Assembly: GCF_900156175.1 (NCBI RefSeq) | Contig: NZ_FTMV01000004.1 | Coordinates: forward strand, 296,791-360,790 | Direction of reading: 5' to 3' | Source of the DNA: Janthinobacterium sp. TND4EL3 | Lineage (GTDB): Bacteria > Pseudomonadota > Gammaproteobacteria > Burkholderiales > Burkholderiaceae_D | Length of the DNA stretch: 64,000 nucleotides | In this document: in pieces, positions 36,847-46,504 of the stretch | Layout: every line of letters starts with the position of its first letter | Position numbering within the stretch: the stretch's first letter is position 1 | Notes under the pieces: model-generated | What the model was told of the DNA's origin: nothing | Seen by the model: only the letters and a program-made list of their open reading frames with translations | Database searches by the model: none | Program-made: the position numbers and the translations under genes

Positions 36847-39800
36847 ATGGTGTCCATGAACCGCGTACCGACCAGCCCCGATTTCATCGCCGATGCCTTG
36901 CAGCTGATCGCCTTGCCGGCCTGCGCCTGCGATGCCTGCGGCATGGTGGTGGCGGCGAATGGTGCCCTGGTCGACTTGCTGGGCAGGGATGTGTCGGGCC
37001 GCTTGCTGGCCGATTGTTTTACCGACGCCTATCGCGCGTCGAGCAGCAGCATGTTGCGCGGGGCGCTCGGTGCGGCCGGGCGTGTACGGCACTGGGAAAG
37101 CAGCCTCGAAGGCGAGACGGGCGCCGTTGCCGTGCAGGTGTGGGCCAAGCCGCTGCCCGTGGGCGACAGCTTGCCGGGCGCGACCCTCGTGTTTGCCGAT
37201 ATCCGCGTGCAGCAGCGCGACCAGCAGGCCCTGCGCAAGACCTTGCTGGAACAGCAGGCCATCCTGGAAAGCGCGGCCGTCGGCATCGTGTTTTCCAAGG
37301 GCGGCTTCATCGAGGAGTGCAATATCCGCGCCGCCGAGATGTTCGGCTATGCGCGCCACCAGCTGACGGGTATGCCAGGCGCGGTGCTGTACCGCTCCGC
37401 CGAGCATTGCCGCGCGCTGGGACTGGAGGCGGCGCCGCTGCTCTCGAAGGGCAAGCCCTACCGCACGGAGCTGGAATTGCGGCGCCAGGATGGCTCGCTG
37501 TTCTGGAGCCGCCTGCACGGGCGCGCCGTCGATCCATTGAATACCCATGACGGTACGGTATGGATCATCGAGGACATCAGCGACCACCGGCGCGATGAAG
37601 ACCAGCTGCGCCGCGCCATGCTGGAAATGCAGGCCGTGATGGACAATGCGCCCTTGGCCATCGGTTTTCAGCGCGACAAGGGCGTGCAGCGCTACAACCG
37701 GCGCTTTGCCGAATGCTTCGGCTTTGACGGCGACAGCGGCGTGGGCCTGGCCGTCGCCGACCTGTATCCGTCACGCGCGGCCTACGAAAGCGTGGTGCGG
37801 CAGGCCGCGCCCCTGCTGCGGCGCGGCCTGCCGTTCCAGGGCGAGATGGAGATGCGCCGCCGCGACGGCTCCACCTTCTGGGCGCTGGCCTATGGCTATG
37901 TGCTGAACCCCGAAAACCAGCCCGACCGTGCCCTGCGCGACACGATCTGGCTGTTCGACGACCGCAGCGCGCAAAAGGCGGCCGAGGAAGCGACGCGCCA
38001 GCTGATGCTGGAGCAGCAGGCCATCCTCGACAACGCCTCCGTCGGCATCCTGTTTTCGCGTTCGCGCCTGGTCCTGCGCTGCAATCCCCGCTTCGCCGAA
38101 ATGTTCGGCTACACGCAGGACGAGATGATCGGCCTGCCCGCCGCCGAGCTGTTTCCCTCGCCTGCCGCCTATGAAGAGTTTGGCGTACAGGCCACGCCGC
38201 TGCTGGGGCAGGGCTTGCCCTACGAGCAGGACGAATCGCTGTTCCGCCGCCGCGACGGCAGCCTGTTCTGGTGCCGCATCCGCGCCAAGGCCGTGGACCA
38301 GCAGCACAGCGAACAGGGCGCCATCTGGATACTGGAAGACATCACGGCCAGCCGCCAGGCGCAGATGGAGGTGGCCGCCATCATGACGAATGCCTCGGTG
38401 AGCATCCTGTACACGAAGAACCGCCAGATCACGCGCTACAACCTGGGCTTTGCCACGATGTTCGGCTACAGCGGCGACGAGGCGCTGGGCCTGCCCGGGC
38501 GCGCACTGTACGTCTCGCAGCAGTCCTACGACTTGCTGGGAGCGGCCGCTTTCCCCTTCCTGTCCGTGGGCAAGCCCTTCCAGACGGAAGTGGAGATGAT
38601 GCGCCGCGACGGCAGCACCCTGTGGGCGCAGCTGATTGCCTATGTCGTCAACCCCGACGATCCCGCCGCCGGCACCATCTGGATCATCGAGGACCGCACG
38701 GAAGCGAAGCGCGCGGAAGAATCGCTACGCAACGCGCTGCTGGAAAACCAGGCCATCCTCGACAGCGCCGTGCTGGGCATCTCGGTGGTGGAGGGCGGCT
38801 ACAATTTGCGTGCCAACAGCAAGATGGAGGAGCTGTTCGGCTATGGGCCGGGCGAGATCAACGGCCTGTCCGTGCAGGCGCTGTACCCGGACCTGGCGTC
38901 ATGGCGGGCGGCGCGCGACGAGACGGCGCGCGACTTCGGCGCGGGGCGCGTGCATATGTCGGAATACCAGCTGGTGCGCAAGGATGGCAGCCGCTTCTGG
39001 GCGCGTCTGTCGGGGCGGCCGTTTGATCTGGCGCATGCCCATGGCCGCTCCGTGTGGCTGGTCGACGACGTGACGGCGCGGCGCGAGGCGGCCGAAGCGG
39101 TGCGCCGCGCGCGCGACGAGCTGGAATTGCGCGTGCATGAACGCACGGCCGAACTGGCCGGCGCCAACCTGCTGCTGCAGGGCGAAATCCTGGAGCGGCG
39201 CCAGGCCGAGGCGCGCGTGCACCACATGGCGTATCACGACAGCCTGACGGGCCTGCCGAACCGCGCGCTGCTGTCGGACCGCCTGGAACGGGCCATGCTG
39301 GCGTCGCAGCGCTCGGAGCGCAAGCTGGCCGTGATGTTCATCGACCTGGACCGCTTCAAGACCATCAACGATTCGCTCGGCCACATGACGGGCGACCTGC
39401 TGCTCAAGGAAGTGTCCGCCCGCCTGTGCCGCGCCGTGCGCGCCAGCGACACGGTGGCGCGCCTGGGCGGCGATGAATTCGTCGTGCTGGTGCCGGGCAT
39501 CCGCGGCAGCGACGAAGCGGCGCGCGTGGCCGAGAAAATCATTGAAGCCCTGACGCCGGCGTTTCCGCTCGATGGCCACGTGCTGCACGTCACGCCGTCG
39601 ATCGGCATCTGCGTGTATCCGGACGACGGCGGCGACGTCGACGCCCTGATGCGCCATGCCGATGCGGCCATGTACCACGCCAAGGGCAACGGCCGCAACA
39701 ACTACCAGTTCTTCACGCAGACGATGAACCAGGCGGCGGCCCTGCATTTTGATTTGGAAAGCAGCTTGCGCACGGCGCTGGCGCAGGACCAGTTCGAGCT

Positions 39801-40524
39801 GTATTACCAGCCCGTCATCGATATCGCCACGCGCAGCCTGCACGGCATGGAAGTGCTGCTGCGCTGGCGCCGTCCCGGCCATGGCCTGGTGCTGCCGGAC
39901 CGCTTCATTCCCATCATGGAAGAAAACGGCCTGATCGTGCCGGTCGGCGAGTGGGTGATGCGCAAGGCATGCGAGCAAAGCATGGCCTGGCAGCGCCAGG
40001 GCCTGCAGCCGGTGCCGCTGGCCGTGAACCTGTCGCCGCGCCAGTTCATGCACAAGGGCCTGGTGGCGACCATAGCCGCCGTGGTGCGGGAAACGGGCAT
40101 CGATCCGTCGCTGCTGGAATTCGAGATCACGGAGACGGCGCTGATGCAGCACGGCGAGCATACGCTGGAGATTTTGCGCCAGATCAATGGCATGGGCTTG
40201 CGCCTGTCGATCGACGATTTCGGCACCGGCTATTCCAGCCTGGCCTACCTGAAGCGCTTCCCCGTGAAGAAGGTCAAGATCGACCGCGCCTTCATCAAGG
40301 ACCTCGAACAGAGCGCGGAAGACCGCGCCATCGTGTCGGCCATCATCGCGCTGGCCGACAGCCTGCAATTGTCGGCCGTGGCAGAGGGCGTGGAGACGGA
40401 GGAGCAGTTCGCCCTGCTGCAGGCGAACGGCTGCCGCTATGCCCAGGGCTATCTGTTTTCCGCGCCGGTGCCTGCGGCGAATGCGCGATCGCTGCTGGAC
40501 CGCGTTAAGACTTCGAGCGTCTAA
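36847..40524 (+). CDS. Six-PAS-domain GGDEF/EAL protein (cyclic di-GMP turnover)
   Basis: A 1225-residue protein without membrane segments. Six PAS domains fill residues 10-770; five share the same pattern (LLEQQAILDNA, FGY, then E-x-x-M-R-R-D-G-S-x-F-W and a closing IWIIED). A short coiled coil (about 745-790) leads to a GGDEF domain (RLGGDEFVVLVPG, intact active site, about 800-955) and an EAL domain (about 965-1215) with EVL in place of EAL (GMEVLLRWRRPG), FEITETALMQ and DDFGTGYSSLAYLKRFPVKKVKID. Both activities are possible from the motifs. The PAS array suggests sensing of several intracellular cues. ATG at 36847 is used; 36856 is an alternative. Confidence 0.92.
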   Translation: MVSMNRVPTSPDFIADALQLIALPACACDACGMVVAANGALVDLLGRDVSGRLLADCFTDAYRASSSSMLRGALGAAGRVRHWESSLEGETGAVAVQVWAKPLPVGDSLPGATLVFADIRVQQRDQQALRKTLLEQQAILESAAVGIVFSKGGFIEECNIRAAEMFGYARHQLTGMPGAVLYRSAEHCRALGLEAAPLLSKGKPYRTELELRRQDGSLFWSRLHGRAVDPLNTHDGTVWIIEDISDHRRDEDQLRRAMLEMQAVMDNAPLAIGFQRDKGVQRYNRRFAECFGFDGDSGVGLAVADLYPSRAAYESVVRQAAPLLRRGLPFQGEMEMRRRDGSTFWALAYGYVLNPENQPDRALRDTIWLFDDRSAQKAAEEATRQLMLEQQAILDNASVGILFSRSRLVLRCNPRFAEMFGYTQDEMIGLPAAELFPSPAAYEEFGVQATPLLGQGLPYEQDESLFRRRDGSLFWCRIRAKAVDQQHSEQGAIWILEDITASRQAQMEVAAIMTNASVSILYTKNRQITRYNLGFATMFGYSGDEALGLPGRALYVSQQSYDLLGAAAFPFLSVGKPFQTEVEMMRRDGSTLWAQLIAYVVNPDDPAAGTIWIIEDRTEAKRAEESLRNALLENQAILDSAVLGISVVEGGYNLRANSKMEELFGYGPGEINGLSVQALYPDLASWRAARDETARDFGAGRVHMSEYQLVRKDGSRFWARLSGRPFDLAHAHGRSVWLVDDVTARREAAEAVRRARDELELRVHERTAELAGANLLLQGEILERRQAEARVHHMAYHDSLTGLPNRALLSDRLERAMLASQRSERKLAVMFIDLDRFKTINDSLGHMTGDLLLKEVSARLCRAVRASDTVARLGGDEFVVLVPGIRGSDEAARVAEKIIEALTPAFPLDGHVLHVTPSIGICVYPDDGGDVDALMRHADAAMYHAKGNGRNNYQFFTQTMNQAAALHFDLESSLRTALAQDQFELYYQPVIDIATRSLHGMEVLLRWRRPGHGLVLPDRFIPIMEENGLIVPVGEWVMRKACEQSMAWQRQGLQPVPLAVNLSPRQFMHKGLVATIAAVVRETGIDPSLLEFEITETALMQHGEHTLEILRQINGMGLRLSIDDFGTGYSSLAYLKRFPVKKVKIDRAFIKDLEQSAEDRAIVSAIIALADSLQLSAVAEGVETEEQFALLQANGCRYAQGYLFSAPVPAANARSLLDRVKTSSV

Positions 40525-40640
40525 CAGAACCGTAGCGAGCGGCAGTGAGTTGTGGCTGAGAAGCGGAGCTGTGCGAAGCACGGGGCCGCCGAGGCAGTGA
40601 GCATCGGAGGCTGCAAGTCGCGACGCGCAGTAGCTTATGT
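40525..40640. repeat. Dispersed intergenic repeat, copy 1
   Basis: The segment after the GGDEF/EAL stop (ACCGTAGCGAGCGGCAGT, then GGCTGAGAAGCGGAGCTG, ending CGACGCGCAGTAGC) matches the segment at 43680-43790 in order and spacing. It looks like a family of short intergenic repeats with inverted parts that may act as a transcription end or mRNA stabiliser. Confidence 0.7.
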
Positions 40641-40647
40641 TAGGTGC

Positions 40648-41412
40648 TCAATCAATCGTTGCCACCACCGGCGCATGGTCGGACGGCTGCTCCCACTTGC
40701 GCGGCACGCGGTCGATCACGCAAGCCGTGCAGCGCGCGGCCAGGGCGGGCGAGAGCAGGATATGGTCGATGCGCAGGCCCTTGTTCAGGCGGAAGCCCAG
40801 CTGGCGGTAATCCCACCAGCTGAACGATTTTTCGGCCTGCTCGAACAGGCGGAAGGCGTCCGTCAGGCCAATGTCGAACAGGCGCTGCAGGGCGGCCCGT
40901 TCCTTGTCCGAGACCAGCACCTGGCCGGCCCAGGCGACGGGGTCGTGCACGTCGCGGTCGTCGGGCGCGATATTGTAGTCGCCCACCACGGCCAGCTGCG
41001 GGTGCTGCCGCGCTTCTTCGGCCAGCCAGTCGTGCAGGGCGGACAGCCAGCCCAGCTTGTATTCATACTTGTCGGAGTCGACGCTCTGGCCGTTCGGCAC
41101 GTAGGCGCAGACGACGCGCACGCCATTGATGGTGGCGGCCAGGATGCGCTGCTGCGCATCTTCATAGCGCGGGTTGTTCTTGACCACGTCCGTGATCGGC
41201 AGTTTCGACAGGATGGCCACGCCGTTGTAGGTTTTCTGGCCGCTGAAGACGACCTGGTAGCCGGCAGCCTCGATCTCGGCGATGGGAAACTTGTCGTCTG
41301 TCAATTTAGTCTCTTGCAGGCAGAGTATGTCGACCGGATTATCCGTGAGCCACTGCAGTACTTGCGGCAGGCGCACTTTCAGCGAGTTGACGTTCCAGGT
41401 GGCTAGTTTCAT
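40648..41412 (-). CDS. xth: Exodeoxyribonuclease III
   Basis: A 254-residue endonuclease/exonuclease/phosphatase-fold enzyme for base-excision repair (AP endonuclease and 3'-5' exonuclease). Motifs are [28 protein letters not shown] (metal-binding Glu), [26 protein letters not shown] (catalytic Asp/Asn), [23 protein letters not shown] and [11 protein letters not shown] (catalytic His). Length matches XthA (268) and its betaproteobacterial relatives. Monocistronic. Confidence 0.94.
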   Translation of the reverse strand: MKLATWNVNSLKVRLPQVLQWLTDNPVDILCLQETKLTDDKFPIAEIEAAGYQVVFSGQKTYNGVAILSKLPITDVVKNNPRYEDAQQRILAATINGVRVVCAYVPNGQSVDSDKYEYKLGWLSALHDWLAEEARQHPQLAVVGDYNIAPDDRDVHDPVAWAGQVLVSDKERAALQRLFDIGLTDAFRLFEQAEKSFSWWDYRQLGFRLNKGLRIDHILLSPALAARCTACVIDRVPRKWEQPSDHAPVVATID

Positions 41413-41992
41413 GGGAAAAATCCTTGCTTGAATAGGTGACGATAAGGTGTCGATAGGCGCGAATCTTACCGCATGCGTGTCGCCGGCGTGGCGCCAGGCT
41501 TGCCAGGCAGGCGCTTTATTTGCTTGGCGGGAAAATGAATGTAGAAAAAGTATTTATTTTTAGCCAATCGTGGCGCATGAATATTGTGTTTTTGTGTATG
41601 ATTGATCAACGCCTTTGTTTGATTTGGCATAAGGGGTTCGCACGGCATGATGCGTATCGTCTTTTAACGCGACAAAGGTGTAAAGTTTCTCGCTAAGACG
41701 CGATAAAAACTACTAAAATGGCACAATGTAACAACTGTGTCACACAGTTTTGTTACTGCCAACGTAGGAAATCAACAGGAAGCAGTTGTAATTAGTTGTA
41801 ATTGCTATTCCGATTACATGACCACTGTGCCCGGGACGGAGCAGCGATTCCGTCCTTGGCGCCGCCAGACTTGTTATATAAATTGCAGTACTATATCTAT
41901 GAGACTGTTTTGCGACATCAATAGATGGTACTATTTTGAAATGTTGCAGTTTTAATAGTGAGACTTGCGCGTAGCATTTGCAAAGGAAGAAA
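41413..41992. promoter_or_regulatory. 580-base AT-rich gap with a long hairpin
   Basis: No gene is supported here. The segment 41560-41990 is clearly AT-richer than its surroundings. At 41728-41756 there is an imperfect inverted repeat (GTAACAA-CTGTG, TCA, CACAG-TT-TTGTTAC). The region should hold the promoters of xth (minus) and of the gene at 41993 (plus); no promoter stands out. Confidence 0.45.
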
Positions 41993-42364
41993 ATGCGAAC
42001 TGCATTTGAAGCGTGGGCGCAGCGTGACGGCCACATTGTGCGGCGAAGAGAAGACAAACCGGACGAGTACCTGATTTTCGAAACCCAGCGCCGCTGGGTT
42101 ATCTGGCAGGCGGCTCTGACGCATGGCAAGACGGCTCCCAAGCCGCGGGTCAGCGCTGCCGAAAAGGCGGCGAAGGCCCAGCGTGCGCTGGAAATGTCGG
42201 CCGATGAAGCCACCGTGCGCAACAAGGTGCTCAATGAGGTGCTCGATGCCTTCAGCAGCGCCGATGGCGCCGCCGGCATGGAAGGCATTTTGAAGGTGAT
42301 CCAGGGCCTGAAGATGAAGCAGAAAGCCCTGGCTGACGACAAGAGCGAAGATTCCACGGCTTGA
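41993..42364 (+). CDS. Conserved hypothetical protein
   Basis: A 123-residue soluble protein, not recognised. The first 45 residues (MRTAFEAWAQRDGHIVRRRE, then YLIFETQRRWVIWQAAL) look like a small domain with conserved aromatic residues. The remainder is a charged Ala/Lys/Glu-rich helical stretch. The ATG at 41993 has a good AAGGAAG ribosome site. The DUF1653 gene follows after 10 bases, so both are probably co-transcribed. Confidence 0.75.
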   Translation: MRTAFEAWAQRDGHIVRRREDKPDEYLIFETQRRWVIWQAALTHGKTAPKPRVSAAEKAAKAQRALEMSADEATVRNKVLNEVLDAFSSADGAAGMEGILKVIQGLKMKQKALADDKSEDSTA

Positions 42365-42374
42365 GGGGACGGCG

Positions 42375-42563
42375 ATGCGTTATCGGCACTACAAGGGCGG
42401 CATTTACGAACTGGTGTGCGAAGCCACGCTGGAGGCGGACCTGACGCCGATGATCGTGTATCGCGCCGCTGACGGTTCGATCTGGACGCGGCCGAAAGAC
42501 GTGTTCTTTCAGCTGATCGAGGTCGAAGGCGTCATGGTGCAGCGATTTGCCCCCATCAACTGA
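42375..42563 (+). CDS. DUF1653 domain protein
   Basis: A 62-residue protein that is a single DUF1653 domain (RYRHYKGGIYELVCEATLEA, MIVYRAADGSIWTRPKDVFF). The family is widespread and its role is unknown; it has an SH3-like beta fold. It lies in a possible operon with the hypothetical gene before it and creA after it. Confidence 0.9.
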   Translation: MRYRHYKGGIYELVCEATLEADLTPMIVYRAADGSIWTRPKDVFFQLIEVEGVMVQRFAPIN

Positions 42564-42596
42564 TGGCCGCCCGCGTGCGTGCCAGGGATACTCTTC

Positions 42597-43067
42597 ATGC
42601 GTAAATTGCTGCCTGCCGCATTCATGCTGGCCTTGGCCTGCACTGCGGCGCAGGCCGAAACCATCGGCTCCGTCGACACGGTGTTCAAACTGATCGGCCC
42701 GGATCACAAGATCGTCGTCGAAGCCTACGACGATCCCCGTGTCGCGGGCGTCAGTTGCTATCTGTCGCGCGCCAAGACGGGCGGCATCAAGGGCGCCGTC
42801 GGCCTGGCCGAAGACAAGGCCGATGCGGCCGTGGCCTGCCGCCAGGTGGGGCCGCTGCAGTTCAAGGGCAAGCTGCCGCGCCAGGAAGAAGTGTTTACCG
42901 AGCGCGCCTCGATCTTCTTCAAGCACGTGCGCGTGGTGCGCATGGTCGACAGCAAGCGCAATGCGCTCGTCTATCTCGTGTATTCCGACCGCCTGATCGA
43001 AGGCAGCCCGAAAAACAGCGTCACTGCCGTCGCCGTGCCCGGCGAGCAGCCGATTCCCGTCCGTTAA
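42597..43067 (+). CDS. creA: CreA family periplasmic protein
   Basis: A 156-residue protein with a signal peptide ([17 protein letters not shown]) and the CreA domain: [40 protein letters not shown] and [35 protein letters not shown]. Function of CreA is not established. The ATG at 42597 places the signal peptide at the start. The lipoprotein gene follows 11 bases on. Confidence 0.9.
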   Translation: MRKLLPAAFMLALACTAAQAETIGSVDTVFKLIGPDHKIVVEAYDDPRVAGVSCYLSRAKTGGIKGAVGLAEDKADAAVACRQVGPLQFKGKLPRQEEVFTERASIFFKHVRVVRMVDSKRNALVYLVYSDRLIEGSPKNSVTAVAVPGEQPIPVR

Positions 43068-43078
43068 GCGAGCTTCCC

Positions 43079-43609
43079 ATGCGTGGCTCCCGTTCCGCCG
43101 CCATCCTTGCCGTCAAGGCGATGCTGCTGTCTGGCCTGGGCGGCTGCGCCACCCTGACGGGCAATGCCGACCAGATGGTGCTGGTGCAAACCATCCTGGA
43201 CAACCGCGAGCTCACTGGCGCCGGCTGCATACTCAGCAACGACGTCGGCAAGTGGTTTGTCACCACGCCCGGACGCATCACCATCCGCAAGAGCCGCGAG
43301 CCGCTGAAGGTCGACTGCCGCAAGCACGGCTCGCCAGCCGTCGCCGTGGACGACAACATCGATCCCAAGCTCAATGCCAGCATTTGGGGCAATGTCATCC
43401 TGACCCTGGGCGTCGGCTATTTCGTCGACCGCAACACGGGCGCCGGCTTCGACTACCCGTCGGTCCTGACCATCGTCATGCAGGACCCGGCGCGCATGGC
43501 GCCGCCGCCCGCGCCAGTCGCAGCGCCCGCGCCACCGGCCGCCGTGCCGGAAGCGGTGGTGCAGCCGAAGGTGGCGCCGTCGCCTTTGCCCAATCCCGTC
43601 GTCTACTGA
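43079..43609 (+). CDS. Putative lipoprotein with Pro/Ala-rich tail
   Basis: A 176-residue protein whose signal ends in a lipobox-like SGLGGC (Cys24), so probably a lipoprotein. The middle (about 30-140) has two further cysteines (GAGCILSNDVGKW and VDCRKHG), possibly a disulfide, and a hydrophobic stretch (NVILTLGVGYFVD). The last 45 residues are Pro/Ala/Val-rich. Not assigned to a family. It likely shares a message with creA. Confidence 0.78.
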   Translation: MRGSRSAAILAVKAMLLSGLGGCATLTGNADQMVLVQTILDNRELTGAGCILSNDVGKWFVTTPGRITIRKSREPLKVDCRKHGSPAVAVDDNIDPKLNASIWGNVILTLGVGYFVDRNTGAGFDYPSVLTIVMQDPARMAPPPAPVAAPAPPAAVPEAVVQPKVAPSPLPNPVVY

Positions 43610-43626
43610 TTACTATGCCACGCATG

Positions 43627-43667
43627 AAAAAGCCGCCAGGTCAGTGACCGTGGCGGCTGTCTTTTTG
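43627..43667 (+). terminator. Terminator after the lipoprotein gene
   Basis: AGCCGCCA and TGGCGGCT pair (with an inner GTCA/TGAC stem) and are followed by CTTTTTG. Confidence 0.8.
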
Positions 43668-43679
43668 CGTAACGACGCC

Positions 43680-43790
43680 TGACAAAACCGTAGCGAGCGG
43701 GAGCTGGCGGTGGCCGAGAAGCGCAGCTGTACTTTATGTACAGCGGGCATCGCCGGCCGCCAATCGCCCCGCGCAGCAGGTTGGGTCTGG
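43680..43790. repeat. Dispersed intergenic repeat, copy 2
   Basis: ACCGTAGCGAGCGGGAGC, then GGCCGAGAAGCGCAGCTGTA, TACAGCGGGCATCG and CCGCGCAGCAGG. It is related to copy 1 at 40525-40640. It lies between a terminator and the pepA stop codon and includes the inverted pair GCTGTAC/GTACAGC. Confidence 0.7.
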
Positions 43791-43797
43791 CGTTCTC

Positions 43798-45291
43798 TTA
43801 GACCCGGTTGATCAGGAACGTCGTCAGCAGGGGGACTGGACGGCCGGTCGCGCCCTTCGAACCGCCCGATTTCCATGCCGTGCCGGCGATGTCCAGGTGC
43901 GCCCAGGTGTACTTCTTGGTAAAGTTTTCCAGGAAGGCCGCTGCCGTCACCGAACCGCCGCCTGGCGTGCCGATGTTGGCCAGGTCGGCGAAGTTCGACT
44001 TGAGCTGCTCGTTGTACGCTTCTTCGATCGGCATGCGCCATGCCGTGTCGCTCGATTGTTTGCCCGCCGCCAGCAGTTCATTGGCCAGCTGGTCATGCGC
44101 CGCATCGCTGCGCGTAAACAGGCCGCTGTTGTGGTGGCCCAGGGCGATGACGCAAGCGCCCGTCAGGGTGGCGATATCGACCACGGCTGCCGGCTTGAAG
44201 CGCTCGGCGTAGGTCAGCGCGTCGCACAGGACCAGACGGCCTTCGGCGTCGGTGTTCAGCACTTCGATGGTCAGGCCGTTCATCGAGGTGACGATGTCGC
44301 CCGGCTTGGTGGCGCGGCCGGACGGCATGTTTTCGCACGCGGCGATGACGCCGATGACGTTCAGCTTGAGGTTCATTTCGCCGATGGCGCGGAAGGTGCC
44401 CAGCACCGACGCGGCGCCGCACATGTCGTACTTCATCTCGTCCATGCCAGGACCGGCCTTGATCGAAATGCCGCCCGTGTCGAAGGTGATGCCCTTGCCG
44501 ACCAGGACGACCGGCGCATCCTTGGCCTTGCCGCCCATGTGTTTCAGGACGATGAACTTCGGCGGCTGCTCGCTGCCGTTGGTGACGGACAGGAAGCTGC
44601 CCATTTTCAGCGCTTCGAGCTGTTTGCGGTCGAGTACTTCGACTTCAAACTTGTAATCCTTGGCCAGCTGCTTGGCCGTGTTGGCCAGGTAGGTCGGGTT
44701 GGCGATGTTTGCCGGCAGGTCGCCCAGGTTGCGCGTCAGGTCGGAACCGTTGGCGATGGCGATGGCTTGCGCCAGTGCGCCGCGCGTGGCTGCCGTTGCT
44801 GGCGCTGCCAGGACGATCTTGCGCACGCCCGCTGGCGCCGGATCTTTCTTGCTTTTTTGCGAGTCGCAGCGGTATTCGCTGTCGTGTGCCGCTTGCACCA
44901 CGCAACGGATTGCCCAATTTACGTCACGCTCTTTCACTTCAAGCAGCGGTAATGCGATAATGGCGTCCGCAGCGCCCAGCGAGCCAAAGGCCTTCAGTGC
45001 GGCTTGTACGCCGGTCGTGAAGCTTTTTTCGCTGACAGTGTCATCGTTGCCCATGCCTACCAGCAGAACACGTTCGGCGGCGACGCCATCGACAGCGCGC
45101 AGCAGCAAGGTGCTGCCAGGCTTGCCGCTGATGTCGCCGGACTTCAGCGCAGCCGAAATCGCACCCTTGCTGTCCAGCGATTTTGCCGCTGGCGACAGTT
45201 TTTTGTTTTCGAATACCGCAACCGCGATGCATCCGCTTTTGGCCGTGCCGAGGGTGCTCTTGGTATCGAATGCTTTTATGCTAAAGTCCAT
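43798..45291 (-). CDS. pepA: Leucyl aminopeptidase (cytosol aminopeptidase)
   Basis: A 497-residue M17 aminopeptidase. The C-terminal catalytic domain has the metal and active-site motifs [47 protein letters not shown] and the M17 signature [13 protein letters not shown] at 45291 has GGAGAACC just upstream and is preferred over one at 45309. It is divergent from lptF across 67 bases, an arrangement common in beta- and gammaproteobacteria. Confidence 0.96.
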   Translation of the reverse strand: MDFSIKAFDTKSTLGTAKSGCIAVAVFENKKLSPAAKSLDSKGAISAALKSGDISGKPGSTLLLRAVDGVAAERVLLVGMGNDDTVSEKSFTTGVQAALKAFGSLGAADAIIALPLLEVKERDVNWAIRCVVQAAHDSEYRCDSQKSKKDPAPAGVRKIVLAAPATAATRGALAQAIAIANGSDLTRNLGDLPANIANPTYLANTAKQLAKDYKFEVEVLDRKQLEALKMGSFLSVTNGSEQPPKFIVLKHMGGKAKDAPVVLVGKGITFDTGGISIKAGPGMDEMKYDMCGAASVLGTFRAIGEMNLKLNVIGVIAACENMPSGRATKPGDIVTSMNGLTIEVLNTDAEGRLVLCDALTYAERFKPAAVVDIATLTGACVIALGHHNSGLFTRSDAAHDQLANELLAAGKQSSDTAWRMPIEEAYNEQLKSNFADLANIGTPGGGSVTAAAFLENFTKKYTWAHLDIAGTAWKSGGSKGATGRPVPLLTTFLINRV

Positions 45292-45358
45292 TTGGTTCTC
45301 CGTTTTCATTTACTAGTAACGTGTTACTCAACTAACTGACCCGAATTATAAACTCCGA

Positions 45359-46504
45359 ATGATCTTTCAACGCGCCCTTCGACGTGAATTGGCAAGTGCC
45401 GCCGGGGCCACCTTCACTGTTTTGTTCAGCATCCTGCTCACCTGGATGCTGATCGGTATTCTCGGCAAGGCGGCGGGCGGCAAGATCGCGTCGTCCGACG
45501 TCATGTCGCTGATGGTCTTTTCCGCCCTGATGCAGCTGCCCACCATCCTCATACTCACGGGATTCATCTCCGTGCTGATGGTCGTCACGCGCAGCTACAA
45601 GGAGTCGGAAATGGTGGTGTGGTTCGCCTCCGGCCTGAGCCTGTCGCGCTGGATCTGGCCCGTACTGAGCTTCGGCCTGCCGCTGGTGCTGGCCACCGGC
45701 ATCCTGAGCCTGTACGCCACGCCGTGGGCGCAAAAGAAGAGCGACGAGTATGTGGCGCGCTTCGAGAAGCGCGAAGACCTGCAGAAAGTCACGCCGGGCC
45801 AGTTCCGCGAATCGGCCGGCAGCAACCGCATCTTTTTCGTCGAGGGCGTCAGCGGCGAGAAGAACGTGGTGCAGAACGTCTTCGTCAATACGGTCGATGA
45901 AAAAGGCAGCGCCGTCGTCGTCGTCGCCAAGGAAGGCGTGATCAATACCGACGCCCGCGGCGAGCGTTTCCTGGTGCTCAAGAGCGGCCGCCGCTACCAG
46001 GGCACGCCGACGCAGGCCGACTTCCAGACCATGGAATTCGAGCAGTACATCATGCGCATCGAAAGCAAGCAGCAGGACCTGGGGGCGGACCTGGGCGTGC
46101 GCGCCATGAGCACCATGGCGCTGATCGCCGAACCGAATCCCTACACCATGGCCGAACTGCTGTGGAGGGTCAGCGCGCCGCTGATCGGCCTGATGCTGAT
46201 CCTGCTGGCCATTCCGCTGGGCTTTGTCAATCCGCGCGCCGGCAGTTCGGCCAACCTGATCGTCGCCCTGCTGATTTTCTTTACATACAGTAACTTGATC
46301 AAGGTGCTCGAAGCGAGCGTCAAGCAGGGGCGCCTGAGTTTTGGCGTGGCCTGGTGGCCGCTGCATCTGCTGGCGGCGCTGGCCGTGGTGGCGCTGTTCG
46401 CCTGGCGCCTGAACGTGAACCACCGCTATCATCCGCTGGTCCTGCTGGCGTCCTTCAAGCGCGCGCGCCGCGCCGGCAACACAAGTAAAGCGGCACCGAA
46501 ATGA
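45359..46504 (+). CDS. lptF: LPS export ABC transporter permease LptF
   Basis: A 381-residue permease of the LptB2FG complex, which extracts LPS from the inner membrane. It has six hydrophobic segments (three before and three after a periplasmic beta-jellyroll domain of about 180 residues) and starts MIFQRALRRELASAAGATF, typical of LptF. Its stop overlaps the lptG start by 4 bases. Confidence 0.96.
   Translation: MIFQRALRRELASAAGATFTVLFSILLTWMLIGILGKAAGGKIASSDVMSLMVFSALMQLPTILILTGFISVLMVVTRSYKESEMVVWFASGLSLSRWIWPVLSFGLPLVLATGILSLYATPWAQKKSDEYVARFEKREDLQKVTPGQFRESAGSNRIFFVEGVSGEKNVVQNVFVNTVDEKGSAVVVVAKEGVINTDARGERFLVLKSGRRYQGTPTQADFQTMEFEQYIMRIESKQQDLGADLGVRAMSTMALIAEPNPYTMAELLWRVSAPLIGLMLILLAIPLGFVNPRAGSSANLIVALLIFFTYSNLIKVLEASVKQGRLSFGVAWWPLHLLAALAVVALFAWRLNVNHRYHPLVLLASFKRARRAGNTSKAAPK

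Noticed and set aside
41466..41648. 60-codon minus-strand gene in the xth/41993 gap
   Set aside because: No ribosome site or recognisable motif; the translation is rich in Lys/Asn only because the DNA is AT-rich.
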